Source of the DNA: Pseudomonas sp. KU43P
GTDB taxonomy: Bacteria > Pseudomonadota > Gammaproteobacteria > Pseudomonadales > Pseudomonadaceae
Assembly: GCF_033095865.1 (NCBI RefSeq)
Contig: NZ_AP019365.1
Location: forward strand, 2,329,501-2,393,500
Length of the DNA stretch: 64,000 bases
Direction: 5' to 3'
The position numbers were made by a program, and so were the translations under genes. Of the stretch, positions 18,401-29,400 are shown piece after piece; position 1 is the first letter of the stretch; the number at the start of each line of letters is the position of its first letter. Under the pieces are notes generated by a model. The model had not been told where the DNA came from. It made no database searches and was given only the letters and a program-made list of their open reading frames with translations.

Positions 18401-18630
18401 GTGCACTGGCCCGACTGCGCCCGGTGCTGATGACCGCCCTGGTAGCTTCCCTGGGCTTCATTCCGATGGCCCTGGCGACCGGTACGGGTGCGGAAGTCCA
18501 ACGACCGCTGGCGACCGTGGTGATCGGCGGGATCCTGTCTTCCACCGCGCTGACCTTGCTGGTGCTGCCTGCGCTCTATCACTGGGCCCATCGCAGGGAC
18601 GACGACGGCGATCAAGCGCTGAACGGATAG
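15472..18630 (+). CDS. czcA: CzcA-type heavy-metal RND proton antiporter
   Basis: Inner-membrane pump of 1052 residues, full length for HME-RND proteins. The proton-relay segment in helix 4 reads [15 protein letters not shown], with D402, D408 and E415 at the positions known to be essential in Cupriavidus CzcA; this pattern is typical of divalent (Zn/Co/Cd) rather than monovalent (Cu/Ag) pumps. The N-terminus [21 protein letters not shown] and closing helices ([23 protein letters not shown]) are standard. It lies 24 bases after czcB. A 1163-residue ORF on the opposite strand is a codon-bias shadow. Confidence 0.94.
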   Translation: MFERLIRFAIEQRIVVMIAVLIMAGIGIYSYQKLPIDAVPDITNVQVQINAAAPGYTPLETEQRITFAVETAMAGLPGLKQTRSLSRAGLSQVTVIFEDGTDIFFARQLVNERLQVAKAQLPEGVEAVMGPISTGLGEIFLWTVEAEDGAVKEDGTPYTPTDLRVIQDWIIKPQLRNVPGVAEINTIGGYAKQYHIAPDLKRLATYKLTLNDLVAALESNNANVGAGYVERSGEQLLIRAPGQLGSVEDIANIVITSVAGAPIRISHVAEVSIGKELRSGAATENGREVVLGTVFMLIGENSRSVSQAVAAKLEEINRTLPKGVVAITVYDRTHLVEKAIATVKKNLIEGAILVIAILFLFLGNIRAALITAMVIPLSMLFTFTGMFHNKVSANLMSLGALDFGIIVDGAVVIVENAIRRLAQAQHKHGRLLTRAERFHEVFAAAREARRPLIFGQLIIMVVYLPIFALTGVEGKMFHPMAFTVVMALLGAMILSVTFVPAAIAMFVTGKVKEEEGVVMRHARQRYQPVLQWVLEHRNLAFSAAVTVVVLSGVLASRMGSEFIPSLSEGDFALQALRVPGTSLTQSVDMQQRLEKAVMEKVPEVERVFARTGTAEIASDPMPPNISDAYIMLKPKAQWPDPDRSRDELIEEVQKAAASVPGSNYELSQPIQLRFNELISGVRSDVAVKVYGDDMDVLNRTAAKIATALQGVQGASEVKVEQTTGLPVLTINIDREKAARYGLNIGAVQDAVAIAVGGRQAGTLYEGDRRFDMVVRLSETLRTDVAGLSGLLIPVPANPALGAEQIGFIPLSQVARLDLELGPNQISRENGKRVVVVSANVRGRDLGSFVDEASQALATRVQVPAGYWTTWGGQFEQLQSAAERLQIVVPVALLLVMTLLFLMFNNLKDGLLVFTGIPFALTGGVVALWLRDIPLSISAGVGFIALSGVAVLNGLVMIAFIRLLREEGRTLRQAVDEGALARLRPVLMTALVASLGFIPMALATGTGAEVQRPLATVVIGGILSSTALTLLVLPALYHWAHRRDDDGDQALNG

Positions 18631-18734
18631 TCGATGTAGGGCGTCGCGGTCAGTGTGGTGGGGGTCAAACGTGTTTTGTTCTGTGGCCGAACGCAAAGGC
18701 TGTGATAATGGAGAGCAATCACAAGGGCCTTGCC

Positions 18735-19148
18735 ATGCTGACCATCTCTGACAACGTGCATCTGCCAGATGCCGACATCGAACTGACGTACATCCGCGCG
18801 CAAGGCGCGGGTGGGCAGAATGTCAACAAGGTGTCCAGCGCCGTGCACCTGCGCTTCGACATTCGCGCATCAATGCTGCCCGCGTTTTACAAGGAGCGGC
18901 TGCTGGCGCTGCGTGACAGTCGCATCACCGGCGACGGCGTGTTGATCATCAAGGCCCAACAGTACCGGACCCAGGAGCAGAACCGCGCTGACGCGCTGGC
19001 GCGTCTTGCCGAGTTGATCATCGCTGCCGGCAAGACCGAGAAGAAACGCCGTCCTACCAAGCCGACCCTAGGCTCCAAGACCCGCCGCCTCGAAGGAAAA
19101 GCCAGGCGCAGCACTGTCAAGGCAGGTCGGGGCAAAGTGGAGTTCTAA
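18735..19148 (+). CDS. arfB: ArfB (YaeJ) ribosome-rescue peptidyl-tRNA hydrolase
   Basis: Release-factor homologue of 137 residues that frees ribosomes stalled on messages without stop codons. It aligns well with E. coli ArfB from memory: [12 protein letters not shown] at the start, the catalytic GGQ at 26-28 in [34 protein letters not shown], and a basic tail ([21 protein letters not shown]) that enters the empty mRNA channel. An upstream ATG at 18708 would add nine residues, but the homologue favours 18735. It is monocistronic with a terminator downstream. Confidence 0.93.
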   Translation: MLTISDNVHLPDADIELTYIRAQGAGGQNVNKVSSAVHLRFDIRASMLPAFYKERLLALRDSRITGDGVLIIKAQQYRTQEQNRADALARLAELIIAAGKTEKKRRPTKPTLGSKTRRLEGKARRSTVKAGRGKVEF

Positions 19149-19230
19149 AACCCGCAACACAGGTTGCAGGCTTTTGCATGTGCCTTTCGAAAGGGATGCA
19201 TCAACAACAACCAGTGAATGGGCCGAAACG

Positions 19231-19259
19231 AAGAAAGCCAGGCAATGCCTGGCTTTCTT
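19231..19259. terminator. Bidirectional terminator between arfB and the small secreted protein
   Basis: AAGAAAGCCAGGCA and its perfect complement TGCCTGGCTTTCTT flank a single A. The T/A-rich outer stem provides a T-rich end on both strands. It sits between convergent genes. Confidence 0.75.
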
Positions 19260-19299
19260 GTCGCGGGGGGTGCTTCATGTGAAGTCCTTGTGGCGCCGA

Positions 19300-19518
19300 T
19301 CAGTTATCGGCTTGTTCCTGATCACCCTTGCGTGCTTTCTGCTGCTGGGCAACTTGCTGTGTGTTCTGATCGAACGAGTCGTCGCTCCACAAGCGCGCCT
19401 GCTCCGCCCGGAAGTTTTCATTGAATTGAACCGCGCGCTCATGACCGCCTTCGGCATAGGCGCTACCCATGAGTGCAAACAGCACGCTGCCAAGGGCGAA
19501 AGATTTCAAATGTTTCAT
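19300..19518 (-). CDS. Small secreted protein of unknown function
   Basis: A 72-residue protein with a signal peptide (MKHLKSFALGSVLFALMGSAYA) and a short, hydrophilic, Gln-rich mature part (VQFNENFRAEQARLWSDD, then NTQQVAQQQKARKGDQ). A GAGG site lies six bases before the ATG. No family is recognised. It is monocistronic, between arfB (convergent) and the PBP2 paralogue; role unknown, location probably periplasmic. Confidence 0.7.
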   Translation of the reverse strand: MKHLKSFALGSVLFALMGSAYAEGGHERAVQFNENFRAEQARLWSDDSFDQNTQQVAQQQKARKGDQEQADN

Positions 19519-19690
19519 ATCAAGCCTCGGTGTCTACCAGGCCTGCCAGATGCGCGGCCTTTGTTGTCTGGTAGTTTAGGAACGCGAAGCTAACGGGAAG
19601 GTGAGGCAATCATTACAATCCTGCAACGTTCGCCATTGGCACTGCCCCCGAGGCTTGGATTGGCGTCGAACTTCCTGGGGCAGCCCATCC

Positions 19691-19716
19691 TGTGGGAGCC
19701 GGCTTGCCGGCGATGG
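19691..19716. repeat. Single REP element
   Basis: TGTGGGAGCCGGCTTGCCGG followed by CGATGG, one unpaired copy immediately beyond the PBP2 stop codon. Confidence 0.75.
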
Positions 19717-19730
19717 GCTGCCACGCAGCC

Positions 19731-21617
19731 CTAGGTATGCGGCACTCCCTTGGGCACCCCGGCATACTGCGGCTTCAGATGCCCCTGTTCATCCAGCAGG
19801 TAGGCATCCATCACTTCCCGCACCACCGGCCCGGCGACCCGGCCGCCGGCCTCGCCGTTCTCGATCATCACCGCCACCACCACGCTGGGGTGATCGGCCG
19901 GGGCGAAGCCGACGAACAGGGCGTTGTCACGGTGGCGTTCGAGGGTTTTGTTGCGGTTGTAGCGCTCGCCCTGCTTGATCGCCACCACCTGCGCCGTGCC
20001 GCTCTTGCCGGCAATCCGGTACTGGGCCCCGGCAGCGGCGGCGCGAGCGATGCCGCGCGGGTCGTGCATGACCATCTGCATCCCCTGGTTGACCTGGTCC
20101 CAGGCGTGCCGGTCGTGCAGTACGATGTCGGGCATCGGATTGGGGTCGACCGGCGTTTCGCCGCCCACCGTCATCGCCAGGTGCGGGCGGTGCCACGCGC
20201 CCTTGCTGGCCAGCAGGCTGGTGGCCTGGGCCAGTTGCAGCGGGGTGACCTGCATGTAGCCCTGGCCGATGCCGAGGATCAGCGTCTCGCCGGGGAACCA
20301 GGCCTGACGCCGGGTGGCCCGCTTCCATTGGGCCGAAGGCATGAGCCCGGCGGCCTCTTCGTTCATGTCCAGCGAGACCTTTTGCCCCAGGCCGAACTCG
20401 GCCATGTAGTCGTGCAGGCGGTCGATGCCCAGCTTGTGCGCCAGGTCGTAGAAGTAGGTGTCGTTGGAACGCATGATGGCGGTGTACATGTCCACCCAGC
20501 CATCGCCGCTGTGGTTCCAGTTGCGGTACTTGTGGTCGTAGTTGGGCAGCTCGTAGTAGCCCGGGTCGAACACCCGGCTGCCAGGCGTGATCACGCCGCT
20601 GTCGAGGCCGGCAATGGCCACTTCCGGTTTTACCGTCGAACCCGGCGCATACAGGCCGCGCAGCACGCGGTTGAACAGGGGGCGGTCGATCGAGTCGCGC
20701 AGGGCGGCGTACTGCTTGAAGCTGATGCCCTTGACGAACAGGTTGGGGTCGAAGCTGGGGTTGCTGACCATCGCCAGCACGTCGCCGTTGGCCGGGTCGA
20801 GCACCACCACCGCACCACGGCGGTCGCCCAGGGCCTTCTCGGCGGCCACCTGCAGGTGGCTGTCGAGGCTGAGGATGATGTCCTTGCCGGGGATCGGGTC
20901 CTGATGGTTGAGCACGCGCATGACCCGGCCCTGGGCATTGGTCTCGACTTCCTCGTAGCCCACATGGCCGTGCAGCTGGCTTTCGTAGAAGTGCTCGATA
21001 CCGGTCTTGCCGATCGACTGGGTGCCGCGGTACTCGGTGCTGTCGAGGGTCTTGGCTTCTTTTTCGTTGATGCGCCCAACGTAACCCACCGAATGGGCGA
21101 AGTGCTCGGCCAGGGGATATTCGCGGATGAACTGCGGCTCCACGTCCAGGCCCGGCAGGCGGAACTGGTTGACCGCCACCAGGGCGATCTGCTCCTCGGT
21201 CAGGCCGACCATCAGGGTCACCGGTTCGAACGGCTTGCGGCCACGGCGCAGGTCCTTGTCGAACTGTTTGCGGTCATCCTCGCCAAGACCCAGGACTTCG
21301 GCCAGGGTATCGAGCACCTTGGCCGAATCGCCGGCGCGCTCGCGGGTCATGGTCAGGTCGAAGCTGGGCTTGTTGTCGGCCAGCACCACGCCGTTGCGAT
21401 CGTAGATCAGCCCGCGCTCGGGGGCGATGGGCAGCACGTGCACGCGGTTGTTTTCCGATACCGCGGTCTGCTGGTCGTGTTGCAGCACCTGCAGCACATA
21501 GAGCCGGCCGACGAGGACGGCGACCAGGCTGAAGACCAGGGCAGCGCAGGCCAGGAGCCGGCGGTTGACCAGGTGCTTTTCCTTTTCGTGGTCCTTGAGG
21601 GGGATCGGTTGGGGCAT
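19731..21617 (-). CDS. mrdA: Penicillin-binding protein 2-type transpeptidase (solitary paralogue)
   Basis: Class B PBP of 628 residues. The start at 21617 is chosen because the longer form translates a REP pair. A short cytoplasmic tail and one transmembrane helix (about 19-40) precede the pedestal domain and the transpeptidase domain: active-site S327-T-V-K330, S384-N-D, and K538-S-G. PBP2 crosslinks peptidoglycan during cell elongation with RodA. The usual mrdA sits with rodA and lytic transglycosylase genes; here none is adjacent, so this is probably a second PBP2 copy, perhaps condition-specific. That the genome holds another copy is inferred. Confidence 0.9.
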   Translation of the reverse strand: MPQPIPLKDHEKEKHLVNRRLLACAALVFSLVAVLVGRLYVLQVLQHDQQTAVSENNRVHVLPIAPERGLIYDRNGVVLADNKPSFDLTMTRERAGDSAKVLDTLAEVLGLGEDDRKQFDKDLRRGRKPFEPVTLMVGLTEEQIALVAVNQFRLPGLDVEPQFIREYPLAEHFAHSVGYVGRINEKEAKTLDSTEYRGTQSIGKTGIEHFYESQLHGHVGYEEVETNAQGRVMRVLNHQDPIPGKDIILSLDSHLQVAAEKALGDRRGAVVVLDPANGDVLAMVSNPSFDPNLFVKGISFKQYAALRDSIDRPLFNRVLRGLYAPGSTVKPEVAIAGLDSGVITPGSRVFDPGYYELPNYDHKYRNWNHSGDGWVDMYTAIMRSNDTYFYDLAHKLGIDRLHDYMAEFGLGQKVSLDMNEEAAGLMPSAQWKRATRRQAWFPGETLILGIGQGYMQVTPLQLAQATSLLASKGAWHRPHLAMTVGGETPVDPNPMPDIVLHDRHAWDQVNQGMQMVMHDPRGIARAAAAGAQYRIAGKSGTAQVVAIKQGERYNRNKTLERHRDNALFVGFAPADHPSVVVAVMIENGEAGGRVAGPVVREVMDAYLLDEQGHLKPQYAGVPKGVPHT

Positions 21618-21648
21618 GGGCGATGGTGTGTCGGCTGAACGCGAAACC

Positions 21649-21744
21649 TGTGGGAGCCGGCTTGCCGGCGAATACGCCAGGCCAGCCAACATGGATGTAG
21701 ACGAGTGCCATGCACCCGAATCGCCGGCAAGCCGGCTCCCACAA
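21649..21744. repeat. Inverted REP pair (BIME-like)
   Basis: TGTGGGAGCCGGCTTGCCGG (21650-21669) and its inverted copy CCGGCAAGCCGGCTCCCACA (21724-21743), about 55 bases apart, between the PBP2 start and the end of the TolC-type gene. Confidence 0.88.
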
Positions 21745-21884
21745 GCATGCGGGGCGGCGATGCTACGCCCACCGGCGCCTGCCCTCAAGGCGAGGGCCGA
21801 CGCACGGTCTCCGGCGCATGGCGTTTCACCCCGTTATCAGGGCACTCGCGGCGTATATGAAGATTTGTTCATGCGCCTTCGGTT

Positions 21885-23393
21885 TCACTTGCCTGCAGCC
21901 AGCAGGTTGTCCTGGGTCTGTTGCTCCACCGTGCGTTCGATCTCCCGTGCCAGAGTTTTAACATCATGCTGTTCGATTTCCTTGGGCATCACCGCGAAGC
22001 CGATCGAGTTGTACAGCCGCCCCCAGGCCGCCTGGGCGTCGGAGTAGGCGGCCTCGCGCTGGTAGCGCGACAGCAGCATGCGGCCTTCGGCGCGGATCAG
22101 CTCCAGCTCGCTGCCCAGCGCGGCTTTGCGCGAGGACTGGGCGTAGTTGAGCAGGCTCTGGTCCACGCGCAGGCTTTCGTCGGCGAATTCCACTTCCTGG
22201 CGGGCGAGCTGATAGCGCAGCAGGCCCACGCGAACCTGGGTGAGAATCGCCATGGACAACGCGGTACGGCGCATGTCGTCGGTCTTTTCCTGGCTCTTTT
22301 CCGCCGCGGTGATGTCCGGGTACTGCAGCAGGCGCAGCAGGTTCATCGAGACGTTGATGCCGGTCTGGTTCCAGTCGCTGTTGTACAGGTACTTGTTGGA
22401 ATCGTACTCGTAGCCGTAGTTGAAACTCACGTTCGGCCACAGCTGGGCCTTGGCGATCTTCAGGTCGTTCATGCTCACGCGCTTGCGGTACCACTCTTCC
22501 ATGATTTCCGGGCGGCGCTCCAGCGACAGGCGCTCCAACTGCTCGACATTGCTGGTCAACATCGGCAGCGGTGGTTCGGCGGTATCGGCCAGCACCATGC
22601 GGGTATTGGGCGGCAGCGACATCAGTGCGGCCAGTTCGGCGCGGGCGAACTCAAGGTCCTGGCGGCGCACGGTGAGCATGTACACCGAGTCGAGCAGGGC
22701 GCGCTGGTAGGCCAGGATGTCCTGGCGCGGCAGCAGGCCCTTGCCCTCGGCTTCACGGGCCGAGGTCAGGGCGCGGTGGGTGCGCATCAGCAGGCCGTCC
22801 ACTTCCGGCAGCAGGCGCTGGGCACCCAGGGCACGCCAGTAGGCATTGCGCACGTCCTGCAGCACATTCTGCGCAACCTTCTCACGGCGCTCCTCGGCCA
22901 TCAGGATCTGGTCGTTCTTCTGCTGCGTGCGGAAGTAGGCAACGCCGAAGTCCAGCAGGCTCCAGGACAGCCCGAGGCTGTACAGGGTGCGGTAGCGCTC
23001 TTCGGAGGTGGAAGGGCGCAAGCTGACCTGGCGGTCCTCGATGCCGATCGAGGTGCCGCCGGAATCGTTGTTGCGCCCGGCGTAGCCGGCGGAGGCGACC
23101 AGGCGCGGCAGCATCTCGTGGCTGGAGACGTCGCGCAGGTCCGAGGCCAGGGCGCTTTCCAGCAGCTTCAGGCGGTAGTCGAGGTTGTACTTCAAGGCCC
23201 GTGCCGAGGCTTCGTAGAAGGTGATAGGGCCGTTGACCGGCTCTTGCTCCTTGTACATCCGCGCCTGGTCCTCGATCACCCGCTGGCGCATTTCATCTTC
23301 GCTGTAGGGCTTGGGCTCGAAGGCCGAGCAGGCGCTGAGCAGGACGCTGACGGCAGTGAAGGTGCTCAGGCTTTTCAATGTGGATACTGGCAT
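21885..23393 (-). CDS. TolC-family outer-membrane lipoprotein, last gene of the giant-adhesin export cassette
   Basis: Outer-membrane efflux protein of 502 residues. The ATG at 23393 follows AAGGA and gives a lipoprotein signal peptide with lipobox LLSAC (cysteine at about residue 22). The body has the two TolC repeats (ITFYEASARALKYNLDYRLKLLESAL; QVRVGLLRYQLARQEVEFADESLRVDQ), WSLLDFGVAYF and a long helical content. It begins 31 bases after the adhesin stop, so it very probably forms the outer-membrane exit for that protein, together with the HlyD-type proteins upstream. Lipid anchoring is common in RND outer-membrane factors but less so in type I secretion TolC. Confidence 0.9.
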   Translation of the reverse strand: MPVSTLKSLSTFTAVSVLLSACSAFEPKPYSEDEMRQRVIEDQARMYKEQEPVNGPITFYEASARALKYNLDYRLKLLESALASDLRDVSSHEMLPRLVASAGYAGRNNDSGGTSIGIEDRQVSLRPSTSEERYRTLYSLGLSWSLLDFGVAYFRTQQKNDQILMAEERREKVAQNVLQDVRNAYWRALGAQRLLPEVDGLLMRTHRALTSAREAEGKGLLPRQDILAYQRALLDSVYMLTVRRQDLEFARAELAALMSLPPNTRMVLADTAEPPLPMLTSNVEQLERLSLERRPEIMEEWYRKRVSMNDLKIAKAQLWPNVSFNYGYEYDSNKYLYNSDWNQTGINVSMNLLRLLQYPDITAAEKSQEKTDDMRRTALSMAILTQVRVGLLRYQLARQEVEFADESLRVDQSLLNYAQSSRKAALGSELELIRAEGRMLLSRYQREAAYSDAQAAWGRLYNSIGFAVMPKEIEQHDVKTLAREIERTVEQQTQDNLLAAGK

Positions 23394-23424
23394 AGGCAGT
23401 CCTTGGTCCATCCGTGAATAGGCA

Positions 23425-26400
23425 TCATGGCGCGTTGCTGCCGCGGCGCTGGGCGGCTTCACGCAGTTGCGCACGGAAGCCGTGTGCGGGCTGTGGGGGC
23501 TCTTCGGCGGCCGGTACCATGTCGGCCTGGAAAGGTGCCCACAGCGAAGGGTCCGGCAACAGGCCGTCAGCGCTGAGGCTGATGACGCCGTGGCGGCCGT
23601 CGACCCAGTTCTTGTCCTCGGCACTGCCGAGCCTGCTTTCGGCCACCGCGCGGGCGACGAACTGGCCATTGACCTGGCCCAGCTGGCTGCCAAGCGACTG
23701 GCTTTCGATCTCGGGGGTGGCGAACAGCTGCACATTGCTGCCGTCTGCGTCCCAGGCGGACAGGGTCAGGGCCTGGTTGACCCGCTCCACCACCGGCGCG
23801 ACGAAGATCGCCGGTGACACGTCCGGCAAGGGCAACGTCCCGGTGCCGGCCTGGTTGTCGCGGTCGACGTACGGCCCTGGCGGAATGTACGGGGTGGAAA
23901 TATCCAGCGTGATGGTCAGCAGGGCCTGGTCGGTGGCGCCGGCGAGGTCGCTGATGGTGTAGGTGAAGAAGTCCTGCAGCACCTGGCCAAGGCCGGCCGC
24001 CGCCAGTACGTCGCGGTTGCTCAGGTCGATGGTGTAGGTGTAGCTGCCGTCGGCGTTGAGCACCAGGGTGCCGTATTTGCCGATGATGGGCTGGCCGATC
24101 ACCCCAGACGTGCCGCTGCCGTTTTCCTGGCCGGTGCGGATGCCGGTCACGGTCAGGCCGTCGCCAGCATCCACGTCGCTGTCATTGGGCAACACGTTGC
24201 CACTGGTGTGTGGCGCAGGTACCTGGTCGCTGGCGGTGTTGCTGTCGTCGCGAGCCACCGGGTTGTCGTTGGCGCCCTGGATGGTCACGGTCAGGCGGGC
24301 GTCCGAGGTGATGCCGGCCGTATCGCGCATGCGGTAGGTGAACACTTCGCGCAGCGATTCGCCAGCGCTGCGCATGGCCTGCACGGTGGGGTTGCTGTTA
24401 TCCACGACGTATTGGTAGCTGCCGTCGGCATTGATCAGCAGCGTGCCGTACAGGCCCTGGAGCAGCTGGCCGGCGCCGACGGTGCGGCCATTCTCGCCGG
24501 TGTACTGCACCACCGTCTTGGTTTCGCCGTATGGCGTGCCGTCTATGTCGGTGTCGTTGTCGAGCACGTTGCCCCGCGGGTCGACCCCTGCGGTGCCGTT
24601 GTTCACGCCACCGGCTTCCACCGCCGTGGCGGTGTCGTCATGGGCCTGCGGGTAGTCGTTGCGCCCGTCGATGGTGATGCTCAGCAAACCGTTGGCGGTG
24701 CCGCCCCAGATATCGCTCAGCAGGTAGGTGAAGTTGTCGACCAGGGTCTGGCCGCTCACGCGCAGGGCCTGGACGGCTTGCAGGCTGTTGTCGAGCACAT
24801 AGTTCCAGGTGCCGTCGGCGTTCAGCGTGAGGTCGCCGTACTGGCCGCGCAGGGTTTGCCCGACCAGGCTGGCATTGCCGGGCAGTGGGCCGTTGCCGCT
24901 CCAGAACGCCAGCACTTCTAGGGTTTCCGGGAACAGGATGTTGATCGTATCCGGGTCGCTGTCGTTGTCCATCACGTTGCCGCTGGGGTTGCTGCCGGGG
25001 ATGTTGTTGTTCACCCCTCCAGCCTCCACGGCCATGCCCTGGTCGGGGCCGGCGATCGGAGGCTGGTTTTCGCCGCGGATGAAGATGGTCAGGGTGGCGG
25101 TGTCGCTCAGCCCGCCGCCGTCAGTGACCTGGTAGGTGTAGTTCTGGATGACGAAGCCCAACGGGCCCAGGGCAATGATGTCCGGGTCGTTGGCGTTGAC
25201 CACGAAGCGGTAGCTGCCGTCGGCATTGAGGGTCAGGGTGCCGTAGTTGGTGGTGACGGTGGTGCTGCCGGTGACGGGGTCGAGGGTTGGATTGCTGCTT
25301 TCTGCACCCACGCCCACGGCGGTGACCACCTTGGTGTCATTGGCATCCACGTCGGTGTCGTTGTTCAGCACGTTGCCGGTGGGGTTGCGGCCGTTGTTGC
25401 CGTCATCGTCCTCGGCCACGGCGTAGGCCAAGTCATCACGCGCCACGGGCGTGTCGTAGCGGCCTTCGATGGTGATGTTGATCTGCGCTTGGGAGCTGGC
25501 GCCAGCGGTGTCGTGCATGCGGTAGGTGAAGGTTTCGCGCAACTGTTCGCCGGCCTTGAGCGCCTGCACGGCGGCCAGACTGTCGTTGACGGTGTACACG
25601 TAGTTGCCGTTGGCATCGATGCTCAGGGTGCCGTAGGTGCCGGCCACCACGGTCGAGCCGGCGCTCACCTGCAGGAAGGTGCCGCCTGCGGCCAAGGTGC
25701 CCAGGTAGATGCCGTCCACCGACTTGCTGTCGCCGGCATCCACATCGCGGTCGTTGACCAGCGCGTTGCCGCTGCCCGTCTGGCCCGGAGTGCCATTGTT
25801 GACGCCACCGGCCTCGATGGCGATGGCGTTGTCATTGGCGGCAATGGGCGTGTCGTTGCGGCCATGGATGACTACGGTGAAGGTGGCCGTGACGACCTTG
25901 CCTTTGCCATCGCTGACGCTGTACTGGAATACCTCGGTGAGCCGGTCGGCGTCGGTGCGCAGGGCCTGCACCGCGCTGTTGCTGTTGTCCACCACGTAGC
26001 GGTAGTTGCCCTGAGCGTCGAGCACCAGGCTGCCATAGTTGCCGGCCAGTGACTGGCCAGGGGTGGCGCTGGTGCCGGTCGGGCTGACCACCGAGCTGAT
26101 GGTCAAGGTGTCGCCATCCGGGTCGCTGTACGAACCACGAATGCTGCCACTGGGGTTCACGCCGGCGGTGGCGTTGTTCAGGCCGCCGGCTTCGATGGCA
26201 TCGACGCGCACCGGGTTGACGATGGGGGGGTCATTGACGCCGGTAACGGTGATGACCAGTTGTGCCTGGTCGGTCAGCCCGCCGCTGTCGTGGATGCGGT
26301 AGGTGAAGATCACGTTCAGGCTTTGCCCGGTCGTGAGCGCGCGAATCGCCGGGTCGGCGCTGTTGACCACGAAGGTGTAGGTGCCGTCTTCGTTGAGGGT

Positions 26401-29400
26401 CAGTCGGCCGAAGTTGCCGCTGATCAGGCTGTTGTCGGCCAGGCGGGCCACGGTACCGGTGATGGCTGCTGGGGCGCCGTTGGCCACCGGGCTGAGCGTG
26501 CCACCGGCGCTTTCCAGGCCGCTGCGCACACCGTCCACCTTGAGCTGGGTGGTGGTCGGCTGGTCGAGGCGGTCGACGTCGGTGTCGGCCCCGATGCCGG
26601 CGTTGCCGGTGATCACGTTGCCGGTGGCATTGACCGGCGCCGGGCTGCCGTCGCTGGCCCCAGCACTGGCCGTGCCGCGGTCGTCCACGGCCACCGGCGC
26701 ATCGTTGGCGCCCTGGATGGTGATCACCAGCACGGTCACCGAACTCAGCCCGCCGGCGTCGACCATCTGGTAGGTGAACTGCTCGACCAGCGTATCGCCG
26801 GGCGACAGTGCCTGGACGGCCGCGTTGCTGTTGTCGACCACATAGCGATAGCTGCCATCGGCGTTGATGGTCAGGTTGCCGAAGTTGGCCAGTACGCTGG
26901 ATGCCTGGCCGCTGGCGACCGGAATGATCCGGCCGCCTCCTGGGCCGTCGAAGCGCACCGCGTTGACTTGCTTGGTCTCGCCCAGCGCCACCGAGTCCAC
27001 GTCGGTGTCGTTGGTCAGCACGTTGCCGGTGGCGTCCCGGCCCGGGGTGCCGTTGTTGGTGCCGCCGGCCTCCATGGCGGAATCGGTGTCGCCGTTGGCG
27101 ATCGGGGTATCGTTGGCGCCGTGGATGTTGATCTGCAGGACCGCGCTGCTGGTCAGGCCGCCGCTGTCGACGATGTCGTAGCTGAAGAAGTCGCTGACGA
27201 AGTTGCCGGCGGTACGCAGTGCCTGTACCTGCGGGTTGCTATTGTCGACGATGTACTGGAAGCCGCCGTTGGGCCTGATCACCAGGGTGCCGAAACGCCC
27301 TTGAATCACTGTGGCCAGGCTGCCGTCCACCGGCACGCCGGTGGGGTTGGTGTTACTGGAAATGTGGGTGACGGTGAGTACGTCGTTGTTGGTCTGGATG
27401 TCGACATCGGTGTCGTTGGCCAGCACATTGCCCGTGGGGTTCACCCCAGGGTCGGCGTTGTTGAAGCCGCCGGCTTCGACAGCGATGGCGAGGTCGTTGA
27501 CGGCCACCGGGGCGTCGTTGACCGGGTCGATGACGATGTTCATGACGTCGGTGTCGGTCAGCGCATCGGCCGGGTTCTGCCCCGGGATGCCGTCACCGTT
27601 GACGGGCGCATCGCCGAAGTTGCCCTGGTCGTTGGTGACCATGGTCAGGGTTTCCTGGTTGCGGAAGGTGTTGAAGTCCTGGTCGCCCTTGTAATAGAGC
27701 TGGCCCAGCAACACGTTCAACTGGGCCAGGGTGCCGGTCAGCACGAGGGTACGGCCGGCCCCGGCGGGCGGCGTGGCGGTGGCGGCGGGGGGCGTGGTGG
27801 TCTGCCAGAGCACGCCATGCACCACGCTCAGGGTGATGGTCATGACCCCATTGGCGGTGCCGGCGTTGACGTCCACGTCACTGATCGCCAGGCCGCCGAT
27901 GTGCAGTACCGTGTCTTCCTGGCCATGCTGGTCGGAAACGGTATTCACCGGCGCTTCGTTGATATGCACGTAACCGGCGTCGCCGGTACCGGTGGTGCCT
28001 TCGCCCAGGCTCAGATTGATGCTGCCAAGGCCTGCCAACGCCGCAGCGCTGTCGGTATCGATACGCACACGGAAGTTGCCACCGGGGGTGGCCTGGTGGG
28101 TCTGGTCCACGGCAATCAGGTAGTTGCCGGACGGCAACAGGGCAAACTGGTACAGGCCGCCATTGGCGGTGATGGTGGTGAACGTGCGGTCGTCGCCGGT
28201 GCCGAACAGGCCGTCGTCGCCGGCCCAGGTCAGGGTCACGCCGATGCCGTCCAGGCCCGGCCCGTCAGGGGTGACGCTGTTGGTGGCGCTGCGGGTGTCG
28301 TCCCACAAGGTGCCCCTGATCACGCCCATGCCGGCGCCATCGCTGAGGATGTAGTTGTTCAGGCCGCTGGCGCCGTCCTGGCCTGTACGTTCACCCGTGG
28401 CGCTGCCGGCGGTGGCGGGCAGCGAACCGCCCCAGCCGGTGCTTTCGAAATCGCTGGGCAGGCTGGTCCAGGTCAGCACGGCGGCACTGGCAGCGTTGTC
28501 GGCGATGTTGGCGTTGCTGGGCAGAGTGACGGTGTAAATCACCTGCACCGTGTCGTTGGGCGCCAGGCGGGCGAAGTCCACGGTGATGCCGGTGCCCTGG
28601 CTGAAGCTGATGCCACTGGGCAGGTTGCCCAGGTCCAGCGCGGTGCCGTTGAGCACGATGCTCTGGACCTGGTAGTTGCTGCCATTGGGGAACTTGTCGA
28701 CCAGGTGGGTCTCGTAGGCGGGCACGCCGCCGTTCTGGGTGAAGCTCACCGACACCGTGGCATTGGTGGTGCCGGCACCGGGGGTGACGTTGATGACCGA
28801 CTTGTCCATGTTGGTGAAGCTGGGCTCCACAACGCGCTCGAAGATCGTGTCGCTGCGGCCGCGATCGACGCCGCCGTTGGGGCCGACGTGTTCGAACACG
28901 GTCATGCCCAGCTGGCTGTTGGCCTGGTTGCCGGCCACGTTGCTGACACGCACGTTGAACTCGAGGATCACCCCTTCGATATCGCCGTCGTTGACCTCGT
29001 TGTTGGTCAGGTTGCCGAGGTCGAAAATGATCGTCTGGCTGCCGTCGCTGTTGGGGGTGATCTGCAGGCGACCGTTCTGGCTGTCGAAGACGCCCGTCGG
29101 GGTCGTGCCGCTCAGGTCGGCGTGGATCGGCAGGGCCACATCGCTGTTCTGGTTGCCGATCATGAACAATGATGAGCCGCTGGTGACCAGGTTGCCGGCG
29201 TCGGTGGTCAGGCCGCCAAGGCTGCTCGATACCATCGCGATCAGGATTCTGTTGAAATCGGCGGGGATGAACTCAAGCCCGGCCGCCAGTTCGATGCGAA
29301 TCTGGTAGTTGGGGTTGTCGCCGGTCGGCACCAGCACTGCCACCCGGTAGCGGACGATCTCACCGACCACCACGGTTTCCAGCAGGCCGCTGGTATCGGT

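Noticed and set aside
15205..18696. 1163-codon open frame on minus, opposite czcA
   Set aside because: It mirrors czcA codon by codon in a GC-rich gene; the translation is low-complexity His/Arg/Gln-rich with no domain. czcA is clearly the real gene.
21618..21788. N-terminal extension of the PBP2 gene
   Set aside because: The extra residues translate a REP pair (ACGSRLAGDSGA-type peptide), a common artefact; the start at 21617 gives the usual PBP2 N-terminus.
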